Source of the DNA: Actinoplanes oryzae
Lineage (GTDB): Bacteria; Actinomycetota; Actinomycetes; Mycobacteriales; Micromonosporaceae
DNA: 64,000 nt
Reading direction: 5' to 3'
Assembly: GCF_030757795.1 (NCBI RefSeq)
Contig: NZ_JAUQWH010000016.1
Span: 25,784-89,783 of the forward strand
Under the pieces are notes generated by a model. That model was not told the DNA's origin, searched no databases, and worked only from the letters and a program-made list of their open reading frames with translations. Below, in pieces: positions 43,499-51,307 of this stretch. Each line of letters starts with the position of its first letter. Positions within the stretch are counted from its first letter, which is position 1. The position numbers and the translations under genes are program-made.

Positions 43499-45137
43499 CG
43501 GCGCCACCGTCGAGGTGGTCCGCAGCTACCTGGCCTCCGCCGCCGAGGAGATGCGGGCGACGCTGGTGCGCACCGCGTTCAACCCGGTCATCTACGAGGT
43601 GTACGACTTCGGCATCTCGATCTACGACCGGGACCTGACGCTGGTCGCCGAGTCCACCGGCCTGTCGCGCTTCCTGGGCGCCAACGACTACTCGATCCGC
43701 AAGGGCGTCGAGTACGTGGGCGACCTGGACCCCGGCGACGTGGTGCTGCTCAACTATCCGTACTGGAACGCGGCGCACTCGTACGACGCGACGCTCTTCG
43801 CCCCGGTGTTCCTCGACGGCTCGCTCGTCGCCTACCTGTGCATCCGGGCGCACTGGATGGACCTCGGCGCCAAGGATCCCGGCTATGTCCTGGACTCCAC
43901 CGACATGCACCAGGAGGGCCTGATCTTCCCGGGCACCAAGATCATCAAAGGCGGTTCCCCGGTACGCGACCTCTACGAGCTGATCCGCTTCAACTCCCGC
44001 ATGCCCGAGGCGGTCCTGGGCGACCTCAACGCCCAGATCGCGGCCCTGCGCACGGGCGAGCGGCGGGTCACCGAGGTCTACCGGCAGTACACCCCGGCCG
44101 TCGTCGCCGAGGTGATCGAGAAGTCCGTGGCCGCCGCGGCCGAGTCCGCCGCCGAGGCCGTGGCCGCCCTGCCGCAGGGCAGCTGGACCGCCGAGGACTG
44201 GCTCGACGACGACGGCATCACCGACGATCCGATCCGCATGAAGGTCACCGTCACCGTCGCGGACGGGACGTTCACGGTGGACTTCACGGGCTCGTCGCCG
44301 GCCGTCCCGGGCCCGGTCAACCTGCCGCTGGGCGCGACCATCGCCACCGCCCGGGTCGCCTTCAAGGCGATCAGCACGCCCACCGAGCAGACCAACGCCG
44401 GCCACTTCGCCCCGCTGCGGGTGGTCACCGAGCCCGGCTCGCTGTTCCACGCCGAATACCCGAGCGCCACGTTCACCCAGTGGACCGGCACGGTGGCCCT
44501 CGAACTGATCTACAGGGCCCTCGCCCAGGGGATGCCGGACCGGTTGCCGGCCTCCAGCGGCGGCGACGTGCCCGGCTTCATGATGGTCGGCGTGCACCCG
44601 GACACCGGTGCCATGTTCGCGGTCAGCAACAACGATCCGGTCGGCTGGGGCGGCGCCCCGGACCACGACGGCATCGGCCCGGCCAACCACCTGTGCCAGA
44701 CGCAGGCCCGCAACACCCCGGTCGAGGTCCTCGAGGCCAGGACCGGCATGTTCTTCGAGCGGGTCGAGATCCGTACCGACTCCGGGGGCGCGGGTCGCTT
44801 CCGGGGCGGCTGCGGGCTGCGCCGCGACATCAGGTTCGTGACCGACGGGGAGTTCCTGTCGGTCGTCAAGAAGACCAAGAGCCCGCCCTGGGCGCTGGCC
44901 GGCGGCTCGCCGTCCGAGCCCACGCAGGTGGTCGTCTTCCCCGGCACCGACCGGGAGCACCGGGTCAGCACCAGACGGACCGCGGTCCGCGCCGGTGACC
45001 GGGTCACGCTGCTGACCGCGGGCGGCGGCGGCCACGGGAATCCGGCCGAGCGGGACCCGGCGGCGGTCCGCCACGACGTTGCCGAGGGCTTCGTCTCCGC
45101 CCAGGCAGCCCACGAGACCTACGGGGTGACACTGTGA
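43491..45137 (+). CDS. Hydantoinase/oxoprolinase family subunit B (copy 2)
   Basis: A 548-residue paralogue of the preceding protein, alignable end to end with most residues identical and long runs conserved (FLGANDYS, MPDRLPASSGGDVPGFMMVGVHPDTGAM). Differences cluster in the segment after GWGG (about 395-420) and around residues 190-215. ATG 43491 lies inside the end of copy 1 (8-bp overlap). Both copies keep the metal-site motifs, so neither looks decayed. It may give a second substrate range or form a mixed oligomer with copy 1. Confidence 0.92.
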   Translation: MADGATVEVVRSYLASAAEEMRATLVRTAFNPVIYEVYDFGISIYDRDLTLVAESTGLSRFLGANDYSIRKGVEYVGDLDPGDVVLLNYPYWNAAHSYDATLFAPVFLDGSLVAYLCIRAHWMDLGAKDPGYVLDSTDMHQEGLIFPGTKIIKGGSPVRDLYELIRFNSRMPEAVLGDLNAQIAALRTGERRVTEVYRQYTPAVVAEVIEKSVAAAAESAAEAVAALPQGSWTAEDWLDDDGITDDPIRMKVTVTVADGTFTVDFTGSSPAVPGPVNLPLGATIATARVAFKAISTPTEQTNAGHFAPLRVVTEPGSLFHAEYPSATFTQWTGTVALELIYRALAQGMPDRLPASSGGDVPGFMMVGVHPDTGAMFAVSNNDPVGWGGAPDHDGIGPANHLCQTQARNTPVEVLEARTGMFFERVEIRTDSGGAGRFRGGCGLRRDIRFVTDGEFLSVVKKTKSPPWALAGGSPSEPTQVVVFPGTDREHRVSTRRTAVRAGDRVTLLTAGGGGHGNPAERDPAAVRHDVAEGFVSAQAAHETYGVTL

Positions 45138-46348
45138 ATCAGCTGATCGGCAACTGCACGGCGGTCGACGCCCGGCTGGAGCCCGTGCGCGACGCGGGCA
45201 TCTGGGTCGAGGGCGACCGCATCAAGGCGGTCGGGCCCTACGCGGACATCGCGGCCCAGGCGCGCGCCGCCGGGCCGGTGACCGAACGCGACCTCAACGG
45301 CGCCTACGTCACTCCCGGCCTCGCCAACATGCACACCCACTTCTCCCTGTCGCTGCCCGGCAAGGGCGGCGACATGGTGAAGGACCTGGGCCCGCACGAC
45401 CTCGCCTACTACATGGCCGACGGCGCCCGGCGCACCCTGCAGTGCGGCGTGACGACCGTGCGCAACGTGGCCGAGAAGGACCACGCCGACTTCGCCCTGC
45501 GCCGCGCGATCACCGCCGGGCGTACCGAGGGCCCGCGCATGTTCACGGCGGGCAAGGCGCTGGTCTGCACCGGCGGACACGGCCACGAGAGCAGCGACAC
45601 CCTCGAGTGCGACGGCCCGGTCGGCTTCCGGCACGGCGTGCGCAGCCAGATCAAGGCCGGCGCCGACCTGATCAAGATCATGATCTCCGGCGGCATCGCG
45701 GGCGAGCACGAGGGCATCAGCACCCAGCAGCTGTTCACCGACGAGATGGCCGCCGCGATCGAGACCGCGCACGCCTGGGGCCGCAAGGTCACCGCGCACG
45801 CCGGCCCGGCGCCGGTCATCAAGGCCGCGGTCGAGCTGGGCCTGGACTGCGTCGAACACGGCTACCAGCTCACCCCCGAGGTGGCCGCGCTGATGGCCGC
45901 TCGCGGCACCGCCCTGGTCCCCACGCTGCTCGTGACCCGGTGCAAGGAGTTCTTCGACGAACTCGGCGTGCCGGAGTGGATGCAGTGCCGGTCGCTGGGT
46001 GCCGGGCCGCGGCACCTGGAGAGCTTCGCCATGGCCCTGGATGCGGGCGTGGACATCCTGCTGGGCAGCGACATGCCGCCGTTCTGGGGCTTCGAGGGCA
46101 CCAACGCCACCGTGCGCGAGCTGGAGTACATCGCCGAGCAGGTCGGGCCGGCCCGCGCGCTGCACATCGGCACGCTCGCCCCGATCCGCTGGCTGCGGGC
46201 CGAGACCGACCTCGGCACGATCGAGCAGGGCAAGTACGCGGACCTGATCGCCATGGACGCCGACCCGCTGGACGCCACGTCGGCGTTCCGGGGCGTGCGC
46301 TGGGTCATGAAGGGCGGCCAGGTCGTCCGGGACGAGGAGGGCAAGTGA
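45134..46348 (+). CDS. Metal-dependent amidohydrolase
   Basis: A 404-residue amidohydrolase-superfamily enzyme with all expected metal ligands: His67 and His69 (MHTHF), Lys181 (LIKIMISGG, probable carboxylated lysine), His222 (TAHAG), His242 (VEHGY) and Asp313 (LGSDMPP). It resembles the imidazolonepropionase/prolidase-like group. GTG 45134 overlaps the upstream stop (GTGA). It probably hydrolyses an amide or carbamoyl product of the hydantoinase step. Confidence 0.9.
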   Translation: MNQLIGNCTAVDARLEPVRDAGIWVEGDRIKAVGPYADIAAQARAAGPVTERDLNGAYVTPGLANMHTHFSLSLPGKGGDMVKDLGPHDLAYYMADGARRTLQCGVTTVRNVAEKDHADFALRRAITAGRTEGPRMFTAGKALVCTGGHGHESSDTLECDGPVGFRHGVRSQIKAGADLIKIMISGGIAGEHEGISTQQLFTDEMAAAIETAHAWGRKVTAHAGPAPVIKAAVELGLDCVEHGYQLTPEVAALMAARGTALVPTLLVTRCKEFFDELGVPEWMQCRSLGAGPRHLESFAMALDAGVDILLGSDMPPFWGFEGTNATVRELEYIAEQVGPARALHIGTLAPIRWLRAETDLGTIEQGKYADLIAMDADPLDATSAFRGVRWVMKGGQVVRDEEGK

Positions 46349-46740
46349 GCTTCGTGGAGTACGGCCCGGCGGAGATCGCCGCGGGCATCGACGACATGTA
46401 CGACGCGTTCCTCGCCGGCGACCGCGAGCGGTTCGACTCGCACCTGCACGCCGAGGTCACCACCTGGGAGACGCACCTGCCCGGCCCGCTGCGCACCCGC
46501 GGCGAGCTCGACGAGTTCCGCGACACCCGCGACGCGGCGGGGGAGCGGCCGAAGCTGGCCGTGCTCGCCGCCACGGACAAGCGCATCGACGTGTGGGGCG
46601 AGGTCGGCGTGGCCCGCTATGTGCTGGTCGCCCAGGAGGAGACCGGCGGCCCCGAGCAGCACAGCCGGGTCACCGATGTCCTGCGCCGCGTCGACGGCGG
46701 CTGGGTGATCATGCACCACCACTCGGAGCTGGTCCGATGA
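46345..46740 (+). CDS. NTF2-like (SnoaL/DUF4440-type) protein
   Basis: A 131-residue NTF2-fold protein: MYDAFLAGDRERFDSHLH at the N-terminus, an RTRGELDEFRD central helix and a C-terminal VTDVLRRVDGGWVIMHHHSE strand pair typical of ketosteroid-isomerase/SnoaL-like folds. GTG 46345 overlaps the amidohydrolase stop. Members are isomerases, cyclases or binding proteins. The role here is unknown, but it is translationally coupled to the catabolic genes. Confidence 0.78.
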   Translation: MSFVEYGPAEIAAGIDDMYDAFLAGDRERFDSHLHAEVTTWETHLPGPLRTRGELDEFRDTRDAAGERPKLAVLAATDKRIDVWGEVGVARYVLVAQEETGGPEQHSRVTDVLRRVDGGWVIMHHHSELVR

Positions 46741-47054
46741 CGGACGACATGGAGATCTACGACCTGCGGGTCACCGTCGACCGCATCGAGGGCCGCTCGG
46801 TGTGCGGGATGGCGGTCGGCGACTCCTTCGACCTCACGAACAGCGCGCACCTGAAGCTCCCCGACGGCAAGCACTTCTGCGTGTACGCCCTCGCCTCGGT
46901 GCTGCCGTTCCTGGCCGCCAAGCAGCGCGACATCCCGGCCGGGGACTGGCTGGCGCAGGACTCGCACTTCGCCTGCCCCGACCCGGAGGAGCGGCTGATC
47001 ATGAAGGTCGAGCGGACCTGTCGCCGCCGGATGAACTCCGAGGACCTCACCTGA
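46737..47054 (+). CDS. TIGR04076-like small protein (copy 3)
   Basis: A 105-residue protein sharing with the two leftward-arm copies the series VCGMAVGDSFDL, FCVYALASVLP and FACPDPEE. It starts at ATG 46737, overlapping the NTF2-like stop, and ends overlapping the LLM start (TGATG). The basic C-terminal extension of about 12 residues is absent from the other copies. Its pairing with an LLM gene repeats the arrangement in the leftward arm. Function unknown. Confidence 0.65.
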   Translation: MTDDMEIYDLRVTVDRIEGRSVCGMAVGDSFDLTNSAHLKLPDGKHFCVYALASVLPFLAAKQRDIPAGDWLAQDSHFACPDPEERLIMKVERTCRRRMNSEDLT

Positions 47055-48052
47055 TGGCCGCCGAGATCGGGCTGGGACTGCAGAGCGACAAGCCCGCCGG
47101 CACGTACGCCCGGCTGGCCCGCACCGCGGAGGCGGCCGGCTTCGACGTGCTCACCGTCTTCGGCGACCTCATGTACCAGCCGCCGCTCTTCCCGCTGCTG
47201 GAGATGGCGGCCGCCACGTCGCGGGTGCGGCTCGGGCCGGCGTGCCTGAACCCGTACTCCCTGGCCCCGTACGAGATCGCCGGCCAGACCGCGGCCCTCG
47301 ACCTCGCCTCGCACGGCCGCGCCTACCTCGGCCTGGCCCGCGGCACCTGGCTCGGCGCGGTCGGCATCCCGCAGCCGCGCCCGCTGACCACGCTCGCCGA
47401 GGCGGCCGTCGTCGTCGAGCGGCTGCTGGGCAAGGACACCAGCGGCTACGACGGACAGGTCTTCCACCTCGGGGCCGGCACCGCGCTGCGCTACGAGCCC
47501 CACCGCCCCCGGGTGCCGCTGCTGATCGGCGCGTGGGGGCCGCGGGGCGCCGCGCTGGCGGGCCGGATCGCCGACGAGATCAAGGTGGGCGGCAGCGCGA
47601 ACCCCGCCATGGTCCCCGTGATCCGGGACCGGGTGGCCGTGGGCGCCACGGCCGCCGGCCGCGACCCGGACGAGATCGGTATCGTGCTGGGCGCGGTCAC
47701 GGTCGTCGACACCGACGGCGAGGCCGCGCGCGCCAAGGCCCGGACGGAGGTGGCCATGTACCTGGCCGTCGTCGCCGATCTGGACCCGACCGTGACGCTC
47801 CCGGACGGCCTGGTCGCCCGGGTCGGCGAGCTGGTCGACGCCGGCGAGCACGAGGCCGCGGGCCGGCTGATCCCCGGCGAGGTGCTCGACCGCTTCGCCT
47901 TCTCCGGCACCCCCGAGCAGGTGGCCGCCCAGGCGCAGGCGCTGATCGACGCCGGGGTCCGCCGGGTCGAGTTCGGCACCCCGCACGGCCTGACCGACGA
48001 CGGCGGCATCGAACTGCTTGGCAGCGCGGTGCTCCCCCTCCTGAAGAGATAG
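47054..48052 (+). CDS. LLM-class flavin/F420-dependent oxidoreductase (second copy)
   Basis: A 332-residue luciferase-like protein: RTAEAAGFDVLTVFGDL near residue 23, TSRVRLGPACLNPYS near 60, GRAYLGLARGTW near 88 and PLLIGAWGPRGAALAGRIADEIKVGG near 155. It is clearly related to but divergent from the leftward-arm LLM protein. Likely binds F420 or flavin. It follows copy 3 of the TIGR04076-like genes with overlapping stop/start. Substrate unknown. Confidence 0.86.
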   Translation: MAAEIGLGLQSDKPAGTYARLARTAEAAGFDVLTVFGDLMYQPPLFPLLEMAAATSRVRLGPACLNPYSLAPYEIAGQTAALDLASHGRAYLGLARGTWLGAVGIPQPRPLTTLAEAAVVVERLLGKDTSGYDGQVFHLGAGTALRYEPHRPRVPLLIGAWGPRGAALAGRIADEIKVGGSANPAMVPVIRDRVAVGATAAGRDPDEIGIVLGAVTVVDTDGEAARAKARTEVAMYLAVVADLDPTVTLPDGLVARVGELVDAGEHEAAGRLIPGEVLDRFAFSGTPEQVAAQAQALIDAGVRRVEFGTPHGLTDDGGIELLGSAVLPLLKR

Positions 48053-48061
48053 GACACGCCC

Positions 48062-49078
48062 GTGGACGTCCTCGTGGTGCTCGGCCCCGGCCTGACCGCC
48101 GACGCCGCCCTCCTCACCGGCCAGGCCGAGACCAGCGCCGCCGCGCTCGGCGTGGGCGTGCGCGTCGTCCGCAGCGACTCCACGACGGCCACCCGCGCGG
48201 CCCTCGCCGGCCACGACGGCCCGTCCGTGGTCACCCCGGCCGACCGCGCGCTCATGACAAACTCCGCCACGACCGTCTGGTACGACCTCGGCGCCACCGA
48301 CCCCGAGCCCGGCGTGCCGCACCTGCAAGGCCGCGGCGTGTGGGGCCTCGACTGGGCGATCCGGCACGCCGTGCACCGGCTGCGGCACCCCGTCACCGAG
48401 CGCGTGGCCTACGGCGAGCACCCCGAGCAGTGGGCCGAGCTGCGCGCAGCCGGCGTGGACGCGCCCGTTGCCGTCCTCGTCCACGGCGGATTCTGGCGTT
48501 CGGTCTGGGCCGCGGACCTCATGGACGCCCTCGCGATCGACCTGGCCGACCGGGGCTGGCACGCCTGGAACCTGGAATACCGCCGCCCGGACCGCCACGG
48601 CTGGCCCGCCACGATCGCCGACGTCACGGCCGGCGTCGCCGCGATCCAGGCCCGCCACACCGGACCGGTCGTGGTCTTCGGCCACTCGGCGGGCGGCCAG
48701 CTGGCCCTCAACCTGGCCGCCGACGTGCCGGGCCTGACCCTCGCGGTCTCCCTGGCCGGGGTGATCGACCTGGCCGAGGGCTTCCGCCGCGGCCTGGGCG
48801 GCGGCGCGATCCGGGTGGCGCTGGGCGGGACCCCGGAGGAGCTTCCCGAGGTGTACGCGGCCGCCGACCCGATGGCCCGGATCCCGCTGAAGACCCCGGT
48901 GCTGCTCGTGCAGGGCGCGGGCGACGACCCGGACCTGGTCGACGCCAACCGGGTCTACGCCGCGGCGTCCGGGGCCCGGCTGCTCGAACGCCCCGGCGAC
49001 CACTTCGACGTCATCGCCCCGCAATCCGCCATCTGGCGCGCCACCATGGCCGAGGTCGATCAGCTGCTCGCGCGGTGA
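48062..49078 (+). CDS. Fused protein: dehydroquinase-like N-domain and KynB-like alpha/beta hydrolase
   Basis: A 338-residue protein with two parts. Residues 1-105 (VLVVLGPGLT, VVTPADRALM, LQGRGVWGLDWAIRH) resemble a degenerate type II dehydroquinate dehydratase-like small domain. Residues 130-338 are an alpha/beta hydrolase with the oxyanion motif HGGFWR at 141, nucleophile Ser209 in GHSAGG, an acid at Asp288 or Asp289 and His314 in DHFDV. HGG(F/Y)W with this triad is typical of arylformamidases (kynurenine formamidase). The adjacent kynurenine operon lacks a formamidase gene, so this may supply it. GTG start 9 bases after the LLM stop. It is the last gene of the rightward arm. Confidence 0.75.
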   Translation: MDVLVVLGPGLTADAALLTGQAETSAAALGVGVRVVRSDSTTATRAALAGHDGPSVVTPADRALMTNSATTVWYDLGATDPEPGVPHLQGRGVWGLDWAIRHAVHRLRHPVTERVAYGEHPEQWAELRAAGVDAPVAVLVHGGFWRSVWAADLMDALAIDLADRGWHAWNLEYRRPDRHGWPATIADVTAGVAAIQARHTGPVVVFGHSAGGQLALNLAADVPGLTLAVSLAGVIDLAEGFRRGLGGGAIRVALGGTPEELPEVYAAADPMARIPLKTPVLLVQGAGDDPDLVDANRVYAAASGARLLERPGDHFDVIAPQSAIWRATMAEVDQLLAR

Positions 49079-49114
49079 CGCCGACGGCCCGCCCCCCGGC
49101 AGGTCACGAATAAT

Positions 49115-49128
49115 TTCACGCTCGTGAA
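49115..49128. promoter_or_regulatory. Perfect 6-2-6 palindrome between convergent genes
   Basis: TTCACG-CT-CGTGAA is a perfect inverted repeat in a short AT-rich patch. It resembles the TGTGAAC/GTTCAC half-sites in the island's divergent promoter. It lies at the 3' ends of two convergent genes, an odd place for an operator; a short terminator stem is the alternative. Confidence 0.3.
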
Positions 49129-49161
49129 CAAGCGCTGCGGCGCGGACGAGGGCAGGCGAGG

Positions 49162-49788
49162 CTAGAACAGCCGCGGGGTGACCACCGAGACGACGGTCGT
49201 CACCTCGTCGGTGTCGTTGTACATCCGGTGCGGCACGGCCGATCGCAGGTGCACGCTGTCGCCGGGCCGCAGCCGGTGCTCCTCGCCGTCGACCTCGTAG
49301 AGCAGCTCGCCCGAGATCACATACGCGAACTCCTCGCCCGCGTGCCCGTACGCGTTCTCCCGCTGCCCGCCCGGCGCGATGTGCACCAGCATCGGCTCCA
49401 GCACCAGCCCGGCGCCGCGGTCGGAGAGCATCCGGTAGGTCTGCTGCCCCGACACGTATTGCGTGGCAGCGGTTTCACCGCGCGTGAGCGTGAAGTGCTT
49501 TGCCGGCGGCGGCGCGGCCGGCTCCGCGACAGGGGCGGCGGCCTGCGGCGGCGCGGCGTCGAAGAAGTCGGCCACCGACCGGTCCAGCGCGGTCGCCACG
49601 CTGCCCAGCGCGGTCAGCCCGATCGACGAGATGCCCCGCTCGACCTGCGACAGGAAGCCGATCGACAGCCCCGAGCGGGACGCGAGGCTGCGCAGCGTCA
49701 GCCCGCGCGCGGTGCGGAACTCGCGGATGCGTGCCCCGACCCGCGGCGCCCCGTCCTGCGGAGCTGGGGCCTCCTCGACCTGCGTCAC
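49162..49788 (-). CDS. XRE-family regulator with C-terminal cupin domain
   Basis: A 208-residue regulator. Residues 18-75 form a helix-turn-helix of the XRE type (RIREFRTARGLTLRSLASRSGLSIGFLSQVERG). After a Pro/Ala-rich linker, residues 95-205 form a cupin (YGHAGEEFAYVISGELLYEVDG, PGDSVHLRSAVPHR) that may bind a small ligand or metal. This PuuR/SutR-like build often controls amino-acid or polyamine catabolism. The GTG start has AGGGAGG upstream, 34 bases after the Lrp-type stop, so both regulators may be co-transcribed. Confidence 0.9.
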   Translation of the reverse strand: MTQVEEAPAPQDGAPRVGARIREFRTARGLTLRSLASRSGLSIGFLSQVERGISSIGLTALGSVATALDRSVADFFDAAPPQAAAPVAEPAAPPPAKHFTLTRGETAATQYVSGQQTYRMLSDRGAGLVLEPMLVHIAPGGQRENAYGHAGEEFAYVISGELLYEVDGEEHRLRPGDSVHLRSAVPHRMYNDTDEVTTVVSVVTPRLF

Positions 49789-49822
49789 CGGACCTCCCTG
49801 GGAAACGTTTGTTCGATGGTAC

Positions 49823-50272
49823 CTAAATCGCGCGGGCCGGGGAGGGCCCGATCGGCTGCCACGGCAGCGGCGACGACAGGATCATCGTGCTCGACGGGGT
49901 GCCGTGCGCGGCGAGGCGGTCGATCACCGCCTCGAAGGCCTCGACCGAGGGCGCCGCCACCTTGATGAGGCAGCAGGTGTCGCCGGTGACGCGGTGGATC
50001 TCCAGCACCTCCGGCCAGTCCCGGACCGTGTCGTCGCGCAGCACGCAGTTCGGCCCGTAACAGGACATCCGGATCTGCGCGACCACGTTCCGCCCGGCCT
50101 TCGCCAGGTCGACGTGCGCGTGGTAGCCGGTCACCACCCCGGTCTCCTCCAGCCGGCGCACCCGCTCGGCGACGGCCGGCGGGGACAGGTGCACCCGCCG
50201 GGAGAGTTCGCTGTAGGACAGCCGCGCGTCGGCCTGCAGTTCGCGCAGCAGGGCCCAGTCCATCGCGTCCAT
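49823..50272 (-). CDS. Lrp/AsnC-family regulator (KynR-like)
   Basis: A 149-residue Lrp/AsnC protein: N-terminal winged helix (LLRELQADARLSYSELSRRVHLSPPAVAERVRRLEETGVV) and a C-terminal RAM ligand-binding domain (VTGDTCCLIKVAAPSVEAFEAVIDRL). It is divergent from the tryptophan dioxygenase gene across 153 bp. In Pseudomonas, KynR of this family activates the kynurenine genes in response to kynurenine; the same arrangement here makes that role likely. It probably also represses itself. Confidence 0.9.
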   Translation of the reverse strand: MDAMDWALLRELQADARLSYSELSRRVHLSPPAVAERVRRLEETGVVTGYHAHVDLAKAGRNVVAQIRMSCYGPNCVLRDDTVRDWPEVLEIHRVTGDTCCLIKVAAPSVEAFEAVIDRLAAHGTPSSTMILSSPLPWQPIGPSPARAI

Positions 50273-50425
50273 GCGGCCACCTTCCGTTCGTAAAGTCGCG
50301 CCGCCAATTTAGCCACCGTCGCCCGCATAAGGCGAGGTCATCATCGTTAAATCGGCATTCCGGAGAGCCCGCCCGCGACGGGATCATGATGCGGTCACCC
50401 ACCCGACGGCAGCCGAGGAGCACTC
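50273..50425. promoter_or_regulatory. Divergent control region, Lrp-type regulator and kynurenine operon
   Basis: 153 bp between divergent genes. AT-rich patches GTAAAG near 50290 and CAATTTAG near 50307 form a loose TAAA/TTTA inverted pair, and CGTTAAATCGG lies near 50345; these suit an Lrp-type protein. GAGGAG lies just before the GTG of the dioxygenase gene. No firm -35/-10 pair was assigned. Confidence 0.45.
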
Positions 50426-51307
50426 GTGGAGCCGCAGGAATCTCTGGCCGTCCGGCCGTCGACAGCAGCGGAGCGCGACGAGCGGTCCGCGCGCAACGGC
50501 GGACGCCCCACCCTCGAATTCGATCAGCGGGTCCCGTACGACGCCTACATCCGGGCCAGCACGCTGCACACCCTGCAGCGCACGCTGACCACCGATCCCG
50601 GCGAGATGTCGTTCCTGGTGGTCAGCCAGATCATGGAGCTGTACTTCAAGCTGATCCGGCACGAGCTGCTGGAGGCCCGGACGCTGCTGCGCCGGGACGA
50701 GATCTGGCCGGCGCTGGCCCCGTTGCGCCGCGCGTCGCTGCACCTGGAGGGGCTCAACGCCGCCTGGCAGACGCTGCGCTGGATGACGCCCGCCGACTTC
50801 AACCAGTTCCGCAACCAGCTGGGCGAGGGCTCGGGCTTCCAGTCGGCGATGTACCGGCAGGTGGAGTTTCTGCTCGGGCTCAAGACCGCCACGCTGATCC
50901 GGCCGTTCAAGGGCACCGCGGCGCACGACGAGCTGGTCGCGCTGCTGGCCGAGCCGAGCCTGTGGGACGACGTGATCGCCCTGCTCGCCCGGCACGGCCA
51001 CGACATCAAGCCCGAGCTGCTGGAGCGCGACTTCGCGGCCGAGCACGAGGCGGACCCGAGCGTGGCCGAGGCGTGGGTGCGCGTCTACCGCGACCCGGGC
51101 CCCGGCAACCACCTGCGGCTGCTCGGCGAGGCCCTCACCGAGCTCGCCGACCGCTTCGGCGACTGGCGCTACCTGCACCTCAAGACCGTGCAGCGGACCA
51201 TGGGCGCCAAGCCCGGCACCGGCGGCTCGGCCGGCGTCGCCTGGCTGCAGCGCAGCATGGCCCGCACGGTCTTTCCCGAGCTCTGGACCTCCCGGACGGA
51301 GATGTGA
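50426..51307 (+). CDS. kynA: Tryptophan 2,3-dioxygenase
   Basis: A 293-residue heme dioxygenase. Signatures are YDAYIRASTLHTLQ, FLVVSQIMELYFKLIRHE, FRNQLGEGSGFQS in the substrate site and the C-terminal HLKTVQRTMGAKPGTGGS with the heme-ligand His. It opens the indole ring of L-tryptophan to N-formylkynurenine. GTG 50426 follows GAGGAG. It is the first of 11 overlapping genes and overlaps kynureninase by one base. Confidence 0.96.
   Translation: MEPQESLAVRPSTAAERDERSARNGGRPTLEFDQRVPYDAYIRASTLHTLQRTLTTDPGEMSFLVVSQIMELYFKLIRHELLEARTLLRRDEIWPALAPLRRASLHLEGLNAAWQTLRWMTPADFNQFRNQLGEGSGFQSAMYRQVEFLLGLKTATLIRPFKGTAAHDELVALLAEPSLWDDVIALLARHGHDIKPELLERDFAAEHEADPSVAEAWVRVYRDPGPGNHLRLLGEALTELADRFGDWRYLHLKTVQRTMGAKPGTGGSAGVAWLQRSMARTVFPELWTSRTEM

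Noticed and set aside
39783..45137. Acetone carboxylase or acetophenone carboxylase
   Set aside because: These share the A/B folds, but the gamma subunit of acetone carboxylase is absent, two B-type genes are present, and an amidohydrolase follows, which fits cyclic-amide opening better. Not fully excluded.
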